Assembly: GCA_045546175.1 (NCBI GenBank)
Contig: JAZQCI010000090.1
Location: 1 to 64,000 of the forward strand
Length of the DNA stretch: 64,000 nucleotides
Source: CAG-791 sp045546175
GTDB taxonomy: Bacteria > Bacillota > Clostridia > Lachnospirales > Lachnospiraceae
Direction: 5' to 3'
Shown: positions 16,088 through 23,987 of the stretch, one piece after another
Position numbering within the stretch: the first letter of the stretch is position 1
How the letters are laid out: each line of letters begins with the position of its first letter
The notes under the pieces: model-generated
What the model saw: only the letters and a program-made list of their open reading frames with translations
What the model was told of the DNA's origin: nothing
Database searches by the model: none
Translations under genes and position numbers: made by a program

Positions 16088-17554
16088 TCAGCCGCCGATC
16101 ATCCAATCGTACATTTCCTGATATTTCAGAGCGGACTGCTTCCAGGAGAAGTCGGCTCTCATAGCGCGCTCGACCATCTTGTTCCAGTCTCTCTTCTTGT
16201 CATAGTAGATCTTCTCAGCGTAGCGGACTGCATGCATCATCTCGTGTGCGTTGTAGTTGGCAAACGTGAAGCCCGTTCCTGTGTTCTCGTACTCGTTGTA
16301 AGGCTCGACAGTGTCCTTCAGGCCGCCGGTCTCGCGGACGATCGGAAGTGTGCCGTAGCGCAGGGACATCAGCTGGCTGAGTCCGCAGGGCTCGAACAGA
16401 GAAGGCATCAGGAATGCATCCGAGGACGCATAGATCTTGTGGGACAGCTCGTCGGAATAGTAGATATTCGCGGAGATCTTGTCGTTGTACTTCCAGTCAA
16501 AATATCGGAACATGTTCTCGTATCTCTCTTCGCCGGTGCCCAGAACGACGATCTGGATGGCGTCGAGGGAGAGCATCTCCTCCAGCACATAGGCGATCAG
16601 GTCGAAGCCCTTCTGGTCTGTCAGACGGGAGACAATACCGATCATGAAGCACTTCTCATCCTGCTTGAGGCCGAGCTCTTTCTGCAGGGCGATCTTGTTC
16701 TTGACCTTGTTCTTGCGGAAGTCATCCACCGTATAAGGCTTGTAGATCTTCTTGTCGTTATCCGGGCTGAAGTCTGTGTAGTCGATACCGTTGAGGATAC
16801 CGCGCAGGTCGTTGGCACGGGCATTCATCAGTCCATCCAGGCCTTCGCCGTAGAACTGTGTCTTGATCTCTTCCGCATAGGTCGGGCTGACCGTTGTGAT
16901 GGCGTCCGCGTATACGAGTCCGCCCTTGAGCAGGTTTGCGTCTTTATAAGCTTCCAGCTTGTCCGGCGTGAAATAGTAGCCGGAAAGTCCGGTGATGTCC
17001 TCGACATCCTTCACGTTCCACTTGCCCTGGAATTTCAGGTTGTGGATGGTCATTACGGTCTTGATTCCGTGGAAGAACTCATTGGCCTGGAATCTCTCTT
17101 TAAGATACACGGGAACAAGTCCGGTCTGCCAGTCGTGGCAGTGAATCAGGTCGGGACGGAAGCCGATCGTGGGAAGGGCAGACAGGCAGGCTTTCGAGAA
17201 ATAAGCGAATCTGGTGATCTCAAAGAGCGGATCATCGGTATAAGGCTTATCTGTGGTGAAGAATCCCTCATTGTCGATGAAATAGAAAGTGATTCCGTTC
17301 TTAACAGTCTTGAGAACGCCCACATACTCACTCTTCCAGTGGTAGTCCATATAGAAATGGGTGACATACTCCATCTGATCCTTGACTTCCTGTTTCATGC
17401 AGGAATACTTAGGAATCATGACTCTTACATCGTAGTACTCCGGATCAATATCCTTGGGAAGAGAGCCGACAACGTCAGCCAGTCCGCCGGTCTTGATGAA
17501 GGGTACGCATTCCGATGCGACAAATAATATTTTTTTTCTCTCGTTTGCTGCCAT
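16088..17554 (-). CDS. glgA: Glycogen (starch) synthase, ADP-glucose type
   Basis: GT5 glycosyltransferase that extends alpha-1,4-glucan from ADP-glucose. 488 residues, the standard bacterial size. Visible are the N-terminal 'FIKTGGLADVVGSLPK' (nucleotide-sugar loop, about residues 17-32), 'HCHDWQTGLVPVYL', 'IVSRLTDQKGFD' and the C-terminal 'SLFEPCGLSQL'. Start chosen at 17554, where AAGGGGG lies 8 bp upstream; a longer frame to 17578 lacks a site. No other glycogen gene is near, and the gene has its own terminator. Confidence 0.94.
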   Translation of the reverse strand: MAANERKKILFVASECVPFIKTGGLADVVGSLPKDIDPEYYDVRVMIPKYSCMKQEVKDQMEYVTHFYMDYHWKSEYVGVLKTVKNGITFYFIDNEGFFTTDKPYTDDPLFEITRFAYFSKACLSALPTIGFRPDLIHCHDWQTGLVPVYLKERFQANEFFHGIKTVMTIHNLKFQGKWNVKDVEDITGLSGYYFTPDKLEAYKDANLLKGGLVYADAITTVSPTYAEEIKTQFYGEGLDGLMNARANDLRGILNGIDYTDFSPDNDKKIYKPYTVDDFRKNKVKNKIALQKELGLKQDEKCFMIGIVSRLTDQKGFDLIAYVLEEMLSLDAIQIVVLGTGEERYENMFRYFDWKYNDKISANIYYSDELSHKIYASSDAFLMPSLFEPCGLSQLMSLRYGTLPIVRETGGLKDTVEPYNEYENTGTGFTFANYNAHEMMHAVRYAEKIYYDKKRDWNKMVERAMRADFSWKQSALKYQEMYDWMIGG

Positions 17555-17736
17555 TGTTTGACCCCCTTGTATTGACATAGATTGCAGATTTTTGGTGATT
17601 TTATAGTAGTATTATAACCTATTCAATCAGTTTTTGTGCATTGTTCTTATAAATTCCCTAAAAAAAGTAAAGAACCGCGCCATTGGCCTTTACAGGGTTA
17701 AAAATGACTGCGCATGGCTCATTGCTTCGCGCAAAA

Positions 17737-17767
17737 AGTGGAGACGAGATCTTCTCTCGTCTCCACT
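17737..17767 (-). terminator. rny terminator
   Basis: 13-bp perfect stem (17737-17749 with 17755-17767) followed on the minus strand by five T, 20 bp beyond the rny stop. Confidence 0.9.
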
Positions 17768-17787
17768 CCACTTTCAACTCTCTTGCC

Positions 17788-19335
17788 TTATTTGGCATAA
17801 TCCGTCACTCTGGATTCTCGGATCACGCTGACCTTGATCTGTCCGGGATATTCCATCTCGTTTTCAATCTTCTTGGAAATATCGCGGGCCAAAAGGACCA
17901 TATCAGTATCGTTGATCTGCTCAGGAACTACCATGACACGAACTTCTCTGCCTGCCTGAATAGCGTAAGAATTACTAACCCCTTTAAAACTGTTTGTGAT
18001 TTCTTCAAGCTGCTTGAGCCTGGTTGTGTAAGTTTCCAGTGTCTCTCTGCGAGCACCCGGTCTTGCTGCCGAAATGGTATCTGCAGCCTGTACAATGCAT
18101 GCGATCAGGCTTGTGGGCTCCACATCGCCGTGATGGGATTCCACTGCGTTGATCACAACCTGGGACTCCTTGTACTTGCGGCACAGTTCAGCGCCGAGCT
18201 GTACGTGAGATCCCTCCATTTCATGGTCAACTGCCTTGCCGATATCATGCAGCAGGCCGGCTCTCTTGGCCAGACGGATGTCCAGTCCCAGTTCCCCCGC
18301 CAGCAGACCTGACAGCTGTGCCACTTCGATCGAATGTTTGAGAGCGTTCTGGCCGTAACTGGTACGGAAACGCATTTTGCCCAAAAGTCTGACGAGCTCA
18401 GGATGAATTCCGTGTACGCCGACTTCAAGAGTCGCCGCCTCACCTTCTTCCTTGATTCTCGCTTCCACTTCACGCTGTGCCTTGCCGACCATCTCTTCGA
18501 TTCTGGCGGGATGGATTCTTCCGTCCACGATCAGTTTCTCAAGAGCAATTCTGGCAACTTCACGGCGAATGGGATCAAATCCGGAAATAACGACCGCTTC
18601 GGGCGTGTCGTCAATGATAAGATCTACACCTGTCATTGTCTCGAGCGTGCGGATATTTCTACCCTCACGACCGATGATTCTCCCCTTCATTTCATCACTG
18701 GGAAGCTGCACGACAGAGATCGTCGCTTCGGAAACATGGTCTGCCGCGCAACGCTGGATCGCGCTGATCACGAATTCCTTGGCTTTCTTGTCTGCCTCTT
18801 CCTTTGCCTCCGTCTCGATCTCCTTGATCATGACGGCGGAATCATGTCTTACATCGTCTTCAACAATTTTTAAAAGGTATTCTTTTGCTTGTTCAGAGGT
18901 TAATCCCGAAATTCGTTCGAGTTCCTGTTGACGCTGCTCACCGAGTTTAGTGACTTCTTCTCTCTGCTTGCTCAGTGATTCTTCCTTGGACTGCAGGCTC
19001 TGTTCCTTGCGCTCAAGATTTTCCATCTTGCGGTCGAGGGACTCTTCCTTCTGCTGAACCCTGCGCTCGTTGCGCTGCACATCGGCTCTGCGGTCGCGGA
19101 TCTCCTTATCCAGCTCATTTCTGGCCCGGATGGATTCTTCCTTGACCTCCAGCATCGCCTCGCGCTTCTGGTTCTCCGCAGTAGTCAGTGCCTCATCAAT
19201 GATCGCTCTGGCCTTCTCCTGCGCATTTCCGATCGTCTCTTCCTGCTGCTTCTTACGGTAGTTGGAAGTTACAAGAAAAGTGACCGGTACAGAGATTGCA
19301 AGTGTAATAATCACTGCGATAATTGCAGTAGTCAT
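17788..19335 (-). CDS. rny: Ribonuclease Y
   Basis: Membrane-anchored endoribonuclease that starts mRNA decay in Firmicutes. 515 residues: an N-terminal membrane helix (residues 3-24), a long coiled coil rich in K, E, R and Q (about 30-200), a KH domain around 'GRIIGREGRNIRTLE', and an HD domain with 'RAGLLHDIGKAVDHE' plus the downstream 'ESHHGD'. An AAGGAGG site precedes the ATG. It follows recX and recA on the same strand, the usual clostridial order. Confidence 0.97.
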   Translation of the reverse strand: MTTAIIAVIITLAISVPVTFLVTSNYRKKQQEETIGNAQEKARAIIDEALTTAENQKREAMLEVKEESIRARNELDKEIRDRRADVQRNERRVQQKEESLDRKMENLERKEQSLQSKEESLSKQREEVTKLGEQRQQELERISGLTSEQAKEYLLKIVEDDVRHDSAVMIKEIETEAKEEADKKAKEFVISAIQRCAADHVSEATISVVQLPSDEMKGRIIGREGRNIRTLETMTGVDLIIDDTPEAVVISGFDPIRREVARIALEKLIVDGRIHPARIEEMVGKAQREVEARIKEEGEAATLEVGVHGIHPELVRLLGKMRFRTSYGQNALKHSIEVAQLSGLLAGELGLDIRLAKRAGLLHDIGKAVDHEMEGSHVQLGAELCRKYKESQVVINAVESHHGDVEPTSLIACIVQAADTISAARPGARRETLETYTTRLKQLEEITNSFKGVSNSYAIQAGREVRVMVVPEQINDTDMVLLARDISKKIENEMEYPGQIKVSVIRESRVTDYAK

Positions 19336-19448
19336 ACAGGAGCACCTCCTTATTAAATTCGCGTTTCACTGCCAATGCGGCTCCCGCTGACGTTGTTACG
19401 GCTCACAACACTGCGGTTCCCCGGATGGCAGATTCGCACTCAATAATT

Positions 19449-19955
19449 TTATACACTAAACCGGTCACTGTCAAGGGATTCCACTTCCATGGCCGCCCTT
19501 ACGGATGATTGTTCATACCCCTTTCTGTACAGAAAAGCCTTCATTTTATTCTTTTCTTCCCAGCTCGCATTCTGCGGGTCAAACCTGCGCTTGCGCATGA
19601 GCTTTATGATCTGCCTGATCTCGGCTCCCGATCCGCGCTCCTGACTCTCTGCACGGATCACTTCGCTTATGATCTCCGAAGGCACGCCGCGGGATTCCAA
19701 ATCCATTCGGATCCTGAGCCGGCTCCTGTCCTCCCAGTGCGCCTGCACATAGTTCTGCGCGTAGCGCTCGTCATTGAGGTAGTTAGCTTCCCTGAGGCTG
19801 TCCAGTACCGAATCGGCCACTTCTTCGTCAAAGCCGCCGGATAAAAGCTTTTCCCGTAGGCGGCTGCAGGTATAGTCCCGCTGTGCCAGAAGTACGCCGC
19901 ACTTTCGCAGGCACTCTTTCCTTTTCTGTTCAAAATCCCTGTCTGCCTCGGTCAT
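19449..19955 (-). CDS. recX: RecX, regulator of RecA
   Basis: 168 residues composed of RecX three-helix repeats, e.g. 'CGVLLAQRDYTCSRLREKL', 'VLDSLREANYLNDERYAQNYV' and the C-terminal 'KMKAFLYRKGYEQSSVRAAM'. RecX binds RecA filaments and modulates their activity. Start chosen at 19955 (MTEADRDFEQ); a longer frame up to 20060 shows no homology and runs towards the recA 3' hairpin. It lies about 200 bp after recA and 113 bp before rny. Whether it is transcribed with recA depends on how well the hairpin at 20054-20081 stops transcription. Confidence 0.9.
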   Translation of the reverse strand: MTEADRDFEQKRKECLRKCGVLLAQRDYTCSRLREKLLSGGFDEEVADSVLDSLREANYLNDERYAQNYVQAHWEDRSRLRIRMDLESRGVPSEIISEVIRAESQERGSGAEIRQIIKLMRKRRFDPQNASWEEKNKMKAFLYRKGYEQSSVRAAMEVESLDSDRFSV

Positions 19956-20053
19956 TCTCCATCCCTTTCTCCTATTCCGTGTCGGCTGGCACGTGCCTCC
20001 TCTGCCCTGCAGCGGCAGGGCGCCCCGAAACGTCCCTATTGTAACAGGAGGCC

Positions 20054-20081
20054 GCCGCACTATCTGCCAAAATAGTGCGGC
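20054..20081 (-). terminator. Hairpin between recA and recX
   Basis: 10-bp perfect stem (20054-20063 with 20072-20081) without a following T-run, 77 bp beyond the recA stop. It may attenuate rather than end transcription into recX. The loop and right arm include the dispersed CCAAAATAGTG word. Confidence 0.45.
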
Positions 20082-20157
20082 AGCCTGCTGCTGACTGTCC
20101 TGTTTATTCTGTCAAAGTTTCTGCACCGCCCTCAGGCTTGCAGTCCCTCATCATTTC

Positions 20158-21219
20158 TTACTCTTCGCTCTCCTGCGCCGCGGCCGCAGGTGCTTCCGGC
20201 GCCTTGAAGGCTCCCGCCGGATCAAGCTGATAGTATTCTCTCACCTGGCGGTCAATTTCCTCGAGGATCTCCGGGTGCGCGGTGAGATAAGCCTTGGCGT
20301 TCTCACGGCCCTGGCCGATCTTGTTGCCCTTGTAGTTGTACCATGCGCCGCTCTTATTGACGACATCGCACTTGGCGGCAAGGTCCAGCACATCTCCCAC
20401 ATAGGAAATGCCTTTGCCGAACATGATATCGAACTCCGCTTCCTTAAAGGGCGGCGCGATCTTGTTCTTCACGACGCGGATCCTTGTGCGGTTGCCGATT
20501 ACTTCTCCGCTCTGCTTGAGGGATTCGATCCTTCTCACATCCATTCTCACGGATGAGTAGAACTTCAGCGCGCGACCGCCGGTGGTCGTCTCGGGATTTC
20601 CAAACATGACGCCGACCTTCTCTCTGAGCTGGTTGATGAAAACAACGGCGCAGTTGGACTTGCTGATGACTGCGGTCAGTTTGCGCAGCGCCTGGGACAT
20701 AAGACGCGCATGCAGGCCGACATGGGAGTCGCCCATGTCGCCGTCGATCTCAGCCTTGGGCACGAGTGCGGCGACAGAGTCGATGACGACGATGTCGATG
20801 GCTCCGGACCTGACCATGGTCTCCGCGATCTCGAGAGCCTGCTCGCCGCTGTCGGGCTGGGAAATATAGAGATTGTCGATGTCGACGCCGATATTCTTGG
20901 CATAGACCGGATCCAGCGCGTGCTCCGCGTCGATAAATCCGGCGATTCCGCCTCTCTTCTGCACTTCCGCGATCATGTGCAGCGTCACTGTGGTCTTACC
21001 GGAAGACTCAGGTCCGTAGATCTCGATGATCCTGCCCTTGGGAATTCCGCCGAGTCCCAGCGCGATATCCAGGCTCAGGGAACCTGTGGGAATAGTTTCA
21101 ATATTCATCTGGACGGAAGGGTCTCCGAGCTTCATGACGGCTCCCTTGCCGTACTGCTTCTCGATCTGCAGCAGTGCCGCGTCCAGCGCTTTCTTCTTCT
21201 GTTCATTATCTATACTCAT
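20158..21219 (-). CDS. recA: RecA recombinase
   Basis: DNA strand-exchange ATPase and SOS co-protease. 353 residues, the normal size. Walker A 'GPESSGKTT' near residue 70, 'FIDAEHALDP', Walker B 'IVVIDSVAAL' and L2-region 'NQLREKVGVMFGNPETTTGG' are intact. The start at 21219 has GGAGG 7 bp upstream. It is controlled by a consensus promoter and a LexA box. It leads the recA-recX-rny run. Confidence 0.98.
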   Translation of the reverse strand: MSIDNEQKKKALDAALLQIEKQYGKGAVMKLGDPSVQMNIETIPTGSLSLDIALGLGGIPKGRIIEIYGPESSGKTTVTLHMIAEVQKRGGIAGFIDAEHALDPVYAKNIGVDIDNLYISQPDSGEQALEIAETMVRSGAIDIVVIDSVAALVPKAEIDGDMGDSHVGLHARLMSQALRKLTAVISKSNCAVVFINQLREKVGVMFGNPETTTGGRALKFYSSVRMDVRRIESLKQSGEVIGNRTRIRVVKNKIAPPFKEAEFDIMFGKGISYVGDVLDLAAKCDVVNKSGAWYNYKGNKIGQGRENAKAYLTAHPEILEEIDRQVREYYQLDPAGAFKAPEAPAAAAQESEE

Positions 21220-21237
21220 TTGATTTCCTCCGATTTG

Positions 21238-21286
21238 CGAACATCTGTTCTTGTGATAGTATAGCACTCACTATTTTGAAGTGCAA
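21238..21286 (-). promoter_or_regulatory. recA promoter with LexA (SOS) box
   Basis: On the minus strand: -35 TTGCAC (21281-21286), 17-bp spacer, -10 TATACT (21258-21263). Six bases downstream is GAACAGATGTTC (inside 21238-21251), a perfect GAACA-N2-TGTTC dyad matching the Firmicutes LexA/DinR operator. LexA bound here would block transcription start until DNA damage. Confidence 0.88.
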
Positions 21287-21448
21287 GCGATTTTAGCAAA
21301 AAATCGAAAATACATTCGATTTTTTGTAGCCGCAAATACCGTTGCTTATGGAAAATGCCGGAAGCCGGCAGTAGATCTGCCATGAGAAATTTGCATCTGA
21401 TTTCGTGACCCGCAGGGCGGGCCGCCGCACGGCGAGCGCATAAAAAAG

Positions 21449-21499
21449 CGGACAGCGCAGTGCTTTCCGCTTCTATTATCCTTTCCGCTGTCCGTTTTT
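21449..21499 (-). terminator. Bidirectional-type terminator downstream of the 142-residue gene
   Basis: 9-bp stem (21449-21457 with 21486-21494) with a long loop, flanked by A6 and T5 on the plus strand. A second A/T-rich hairpin (CAAAAAATCGAA with TTCGATTTTTTG, about 21297-21336) lies nearer recA. The 302-bp gap 21220-21521 holds only these and the recA control region. Confidence 0.6.
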
Positions 21500-21521
21500 G
21501 TCAAGCACACAGGACACAGTA

Positions 21522-21950
21522 TCAGATCACAAATTCCCTGAGTTTTCGCTTCGGGATCTGGATCTCCGAGATCACGATCCCCCGAAATGATTTCCGCTGG
21601 GCGCTCAGCGCCATGAGATCCTCGATCTTCCAGATCTCCTCCTTATAGACGCGCTGTTCCCTGCCCAAAAGCCCTTTTTTGACAGTCGGCACGTTCACTC
21701 TGACACGTGCCCCCAGGCTTGTGTACACCTCAGCCGCCCTGTCTGTGGGCGACATGTAATAAAAGTGGCTCTCCAGGGTCGTATCCTTGTCCACTTCCGT
21801 GATCAGATAGTTCCTGCAGAGGGCTTTGAATCTGGTGTAAGTCTCATCGCTCTCCATGATCTCACTGTAGGTGCATTTGGCGCCAAAATAGAGCCTGTAC
21901 AGGTCCTGTATTATGTACTTAAAATCGTTTCCGGGCCTTTCATCCGTCAT
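21522..21950 (-). CDS. Conserved-looking hypothetical protein, coupled to the sigma-like gene
   Basis: 142 residues, soluble, mixed charge, no signal or membrane segment. I do not recognise a family. The N-terminal half is helical in character ('FKYIIQDLYRLYFGAK'), followed by a likely beta-rich C-terminal half ('ARVRVNVPTV', 'FRGIVISEIQIP'). Its ATG overlaps the stop of the upstream sigma-like gene by 4 bp (ATGA), so the two are translationally coupled and probably act together. Codon use is like that of its neighbours. Confidence 0.75.
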   Translation of the reverse strand: MTDERPGNDFKYIIQDLYRLYFGAKCTYSEIMESDETYTRFKALCRNYLITEVDKDTTLESHFYYMSPTDRAAEVYTSLGARVRVNVPTVKKGLLGREQRVYKEEIWKIEDLMALSAQRKSFRGIVISEIQIPKRKLREFVI

Positions 21951-22687
21951 TGAATATCTCCAATCGCGCTGCCTGAGAGCCGGATTGCCTCCCGGATCTC
22001 GTCGGGATCCATCTCGTACTCGGCCGCGAGCTCGTCGACCGTCACTTTCCTGCCGAGTTCCTCCGCAAGTTCCCTGGCTCTGTCAGCCACCAGGTTGACC
22101 TTCTCCTCGACGGCCTTCTCCGCCGCCTTTTCATCCAGATTCATGGCGATCAGGTCTTCCATGGCGTCCATGATCCTGCGTCCCAGATAGCCGTCTACTT
22201 CGTCCGGGCCCTCCAGAGGAGCCAGCTGTGTAACGGCGATCAGGAGCGCTTCATTTCCCGTGCCGATCAGGTCCTCCATATAGACTTCCTGTCCGGCGTA
22301 GAGCCTTGCGATATCCACGACTTTTCGGAGGGAACACTCCACAAGTTTCTTCTGGGCCTCGCGCTCTCCCGCCATGGCGGAGAGCTTGATCGCCTCCAGT
22401 ACTCCCGCCGGAGGGATCTCGATCGCGTCGATCATCTCTTCGTACTCTCTGAGATGGTTCATCTCCTCTTCGGTGATCACCTCTTCGATGGGCAGCGCTT
22501 CTCCGATTCCCACGCCCTTGGTCTTTAAAAAGTCCCTGACCTGCGTCATCTGGGCGTCCGTCAGGTCCAGGTCCGCAAAAGCTTCCCGCAGCTGCTCCTC
22601 TGTGATCATATTGCCGTTTTCCGCGGCCTTCTTCGCTGTCTCCTTCAGTCTCGCAAGAAACAGAAGCTGTTTTTCTCTTTCATCCAT
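21947..22687 (-). CDS. Degenerate sigma-70-like protein lacking region 4
   Basis: 246 residues. A region 1.1-like N-terminus ('EEQLREAFADLDLTDAQM') is followed by a stretch resembling sigma regions 2.1-2.2 ('LVECSLRKVVDIARLYAGQ', then 'MEDLIGTGNEALLIAV', compare LIxxNLRLVV and DLIQEGNIGL). After a poorly kept 2.3-2.4 comes a region 3-like 'ARELAEELGRKVTVDELAAE'. The aromatic DNA-melting residues of region 2.3 and the whole -35-binding region 4 are absent. It could be an RNA polymerase-binding regulator rather than a promoter-specific sigma factor. It overlaps the next gene by 4 bp. Confidence 0.7.
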   Translation of the reverse strand: MDEREKQLLFLARLKETAKKAAENGNMITEEQLREAFADLDLTDAQMTQVRDFLKTKGVGIGEALPIEEVITEEEMNHLREYEEMIDAIEIPPAGVLEAIKLSAMAGEREAQKKLVECSLRKVVDIARLYAGQEVYMEDLIGTGNEALLIAVTQLAPLEGPDEVDGYLGRRIMDAMEDLIAMNLDEKAAEKAVEEKVNLVADRARELAEELGRKVTVDELAAEYEMDPDEIREAIRLSGSAIGDIQ

Positions 22688-22796
22688 TCTGTGTCATTCT
22701 CCGATAGTAATATCCTTCGCGCCGGCTGCCCGCCGTTCCGGGCCCGGCTGTATAATCGTCCTTAATTTCTGTCGCCAAGCGCCTGCATGTGCGGCT

Positions 22797-23735
22797 TTAG
22801 TTCCCGCCGCCCGGCGCCTGCATGTGCGGTCTCTCGCCCGCCTTAACGTGCACGTGGGTAAACAGATGATCCTGGCAGTATTCCTGTCCTCCTTCGCACT
22901 TGGAGCAGTACCGGAATTCCAGATCCGGGGTGTCCGCCTGGGTCCGGCCGCAGATTGCGCACCTGTGCACGACTTTTCCGGAGCCGACCGGCTGTCTGCG
23001 GGATGCGGTATTGGTCCTCCCGCCGGTCCCCTGGCCGGTCCTGCTGCCGAAGAGGCCCGCCAGCTGCCTGCCCTGGAAACGCACCGGTCCCTTAAAGCGC
23101 AGGTACAAAAGCCCGATGTTGAGGAAGGTAGCCGCGATCGCGAACCGCGTGGCGCTCGACGCGCCGATGAACTCATAAAGAAGGTAGGCCACGTCCAGAA
23201 GGCCCAGCCACTTGACCTTGATCGGGATGATGAAGAACATCAGGACCATGGCGTCCGGGAAGGTCAGCGCGTACGCGAAGAAGATTCCCATGTTTATATA
23301 ATAAGTAGAAAACGCCATTGAGTAGTAGTCAAAATAGGAAGAGGCCCCCACCTGCGCCATCACGCCGGACGCTCCCGTCAGATAAGAGAACCCCATCCAG
23401 AGGAAGGCGGAAAGGATCGTCAGCAGGATGCCCGTAAAAATAAAGACATTGTACTGCCAGGTGCCCCAGATCCTCTCCAGCGACGTTCCTATGCTGTAAT
23501 AGAAGAACATCATGATCGCTATAAAGAAGATATTGCTGGCAGACGGCGGGATCAGGATCCAGGATACCAGTCTCCAGATCTGACCGTGCACGATGGCGTA
23601 GGGATTCAGCGTCATATAATACAGAATCTGCGGATTTACATAGTAGATCACATATCCGATCAGATAGAGTATAATCAGCTTGAGGGAGAGATCCCTCACT
23701 GCGTATTTTTTAAACTTTCTCTCAAAATCGTTCAT
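22797..23735 (-). CDS. Rhomboid-like membrane protein with a C-terminal zinc-ribbon-like domain
   Basis: 312 residues with about six membrane spans. 'HGQIWRLVSW' near residue 50 is the rhomboid L1-loop signature and the overall fold follows rhomboid. The catalytic GxSG serine and the matching His are not evident, so it is probably a pseudoprotease. After a Gly/Arg-rich linker the C-terminus has 'CAICGRTQ...YCSKCEGGQEYCQDH', a likely zinc-binding module exposed to the cytoplasm. Start placed at 23735, where AGGTG lies 6 bp upstream; a GTG at 23744 is also open. It lies upstream of the sigma-like pair. Confidence 0.72.
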   Translation of the reverse strand: MNDFERKFKKYAVRDLSLKLIILYLIGYVIYYVNPQILYYMTLNPYAIVHGQIWRLVSWILIPPSASNIFFIAIMMFFYYSIGTSLERIWGTWQYNVFIFTGILLTILSAFLWMGFSYLTGASGVMAQVGASSYFDYYSMAFSTYYINMGIFFAYALTFPDAMVLMFFIIPIKVKWLGLLDVAYLLYEFIGASSATRFAIAATFLNIGLLYLRFKGPVRFQGRQLAGLFGSRTGQGTGGRTNTASRRQPVGSGKVVHRCAICGRTQADTPDLEFRYCSKCEGGQEYCQDHLFTHVHVKAGERPHMQAPGGGN

Positions 23736-23878
23736 ATTCATCACCTGTCATTTGAATCAGTATTTTTCAGACATTTTATCATCGCTTTATTTAAATGTAA
23801 ACGAGTCCGCCCGGACAATTGTTAAGTTTGGACCGCTGCGGGAGGCTCCCGCGGATTAACATGTTTAAATTTTGCACA

Positions 23879-23917
23879 ATGCAATACATTGCATTTTTGA
23901 AATTGCTGACTTATACT
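23879..23917 (+). promoter_or_regulatory. Promoter with an overlapping 16-bp palindromic operator
   Basis: -35 TTGCAT (23889-23894), 17-bp spacer, -10 TATACT (23912-23917). The perfect palindrome ATGCAAT-AC-ATTGCAT (23879-23894) covers the -35 box, so a dimeric repressor there would block RNA polymerase. Drives the giant activase/dehydratase gene 70 bp downstream. A GC-rich hairpin around 23833-23853 lies upstream. Confidence 0.65.
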
Positions 23918-23987
23918 GTTCTATTAGACGTAAAGAATTGTAATTATTAAGGTTTTATAAAGTTTTTAAGTTAGTAGGAGTTTTTCT

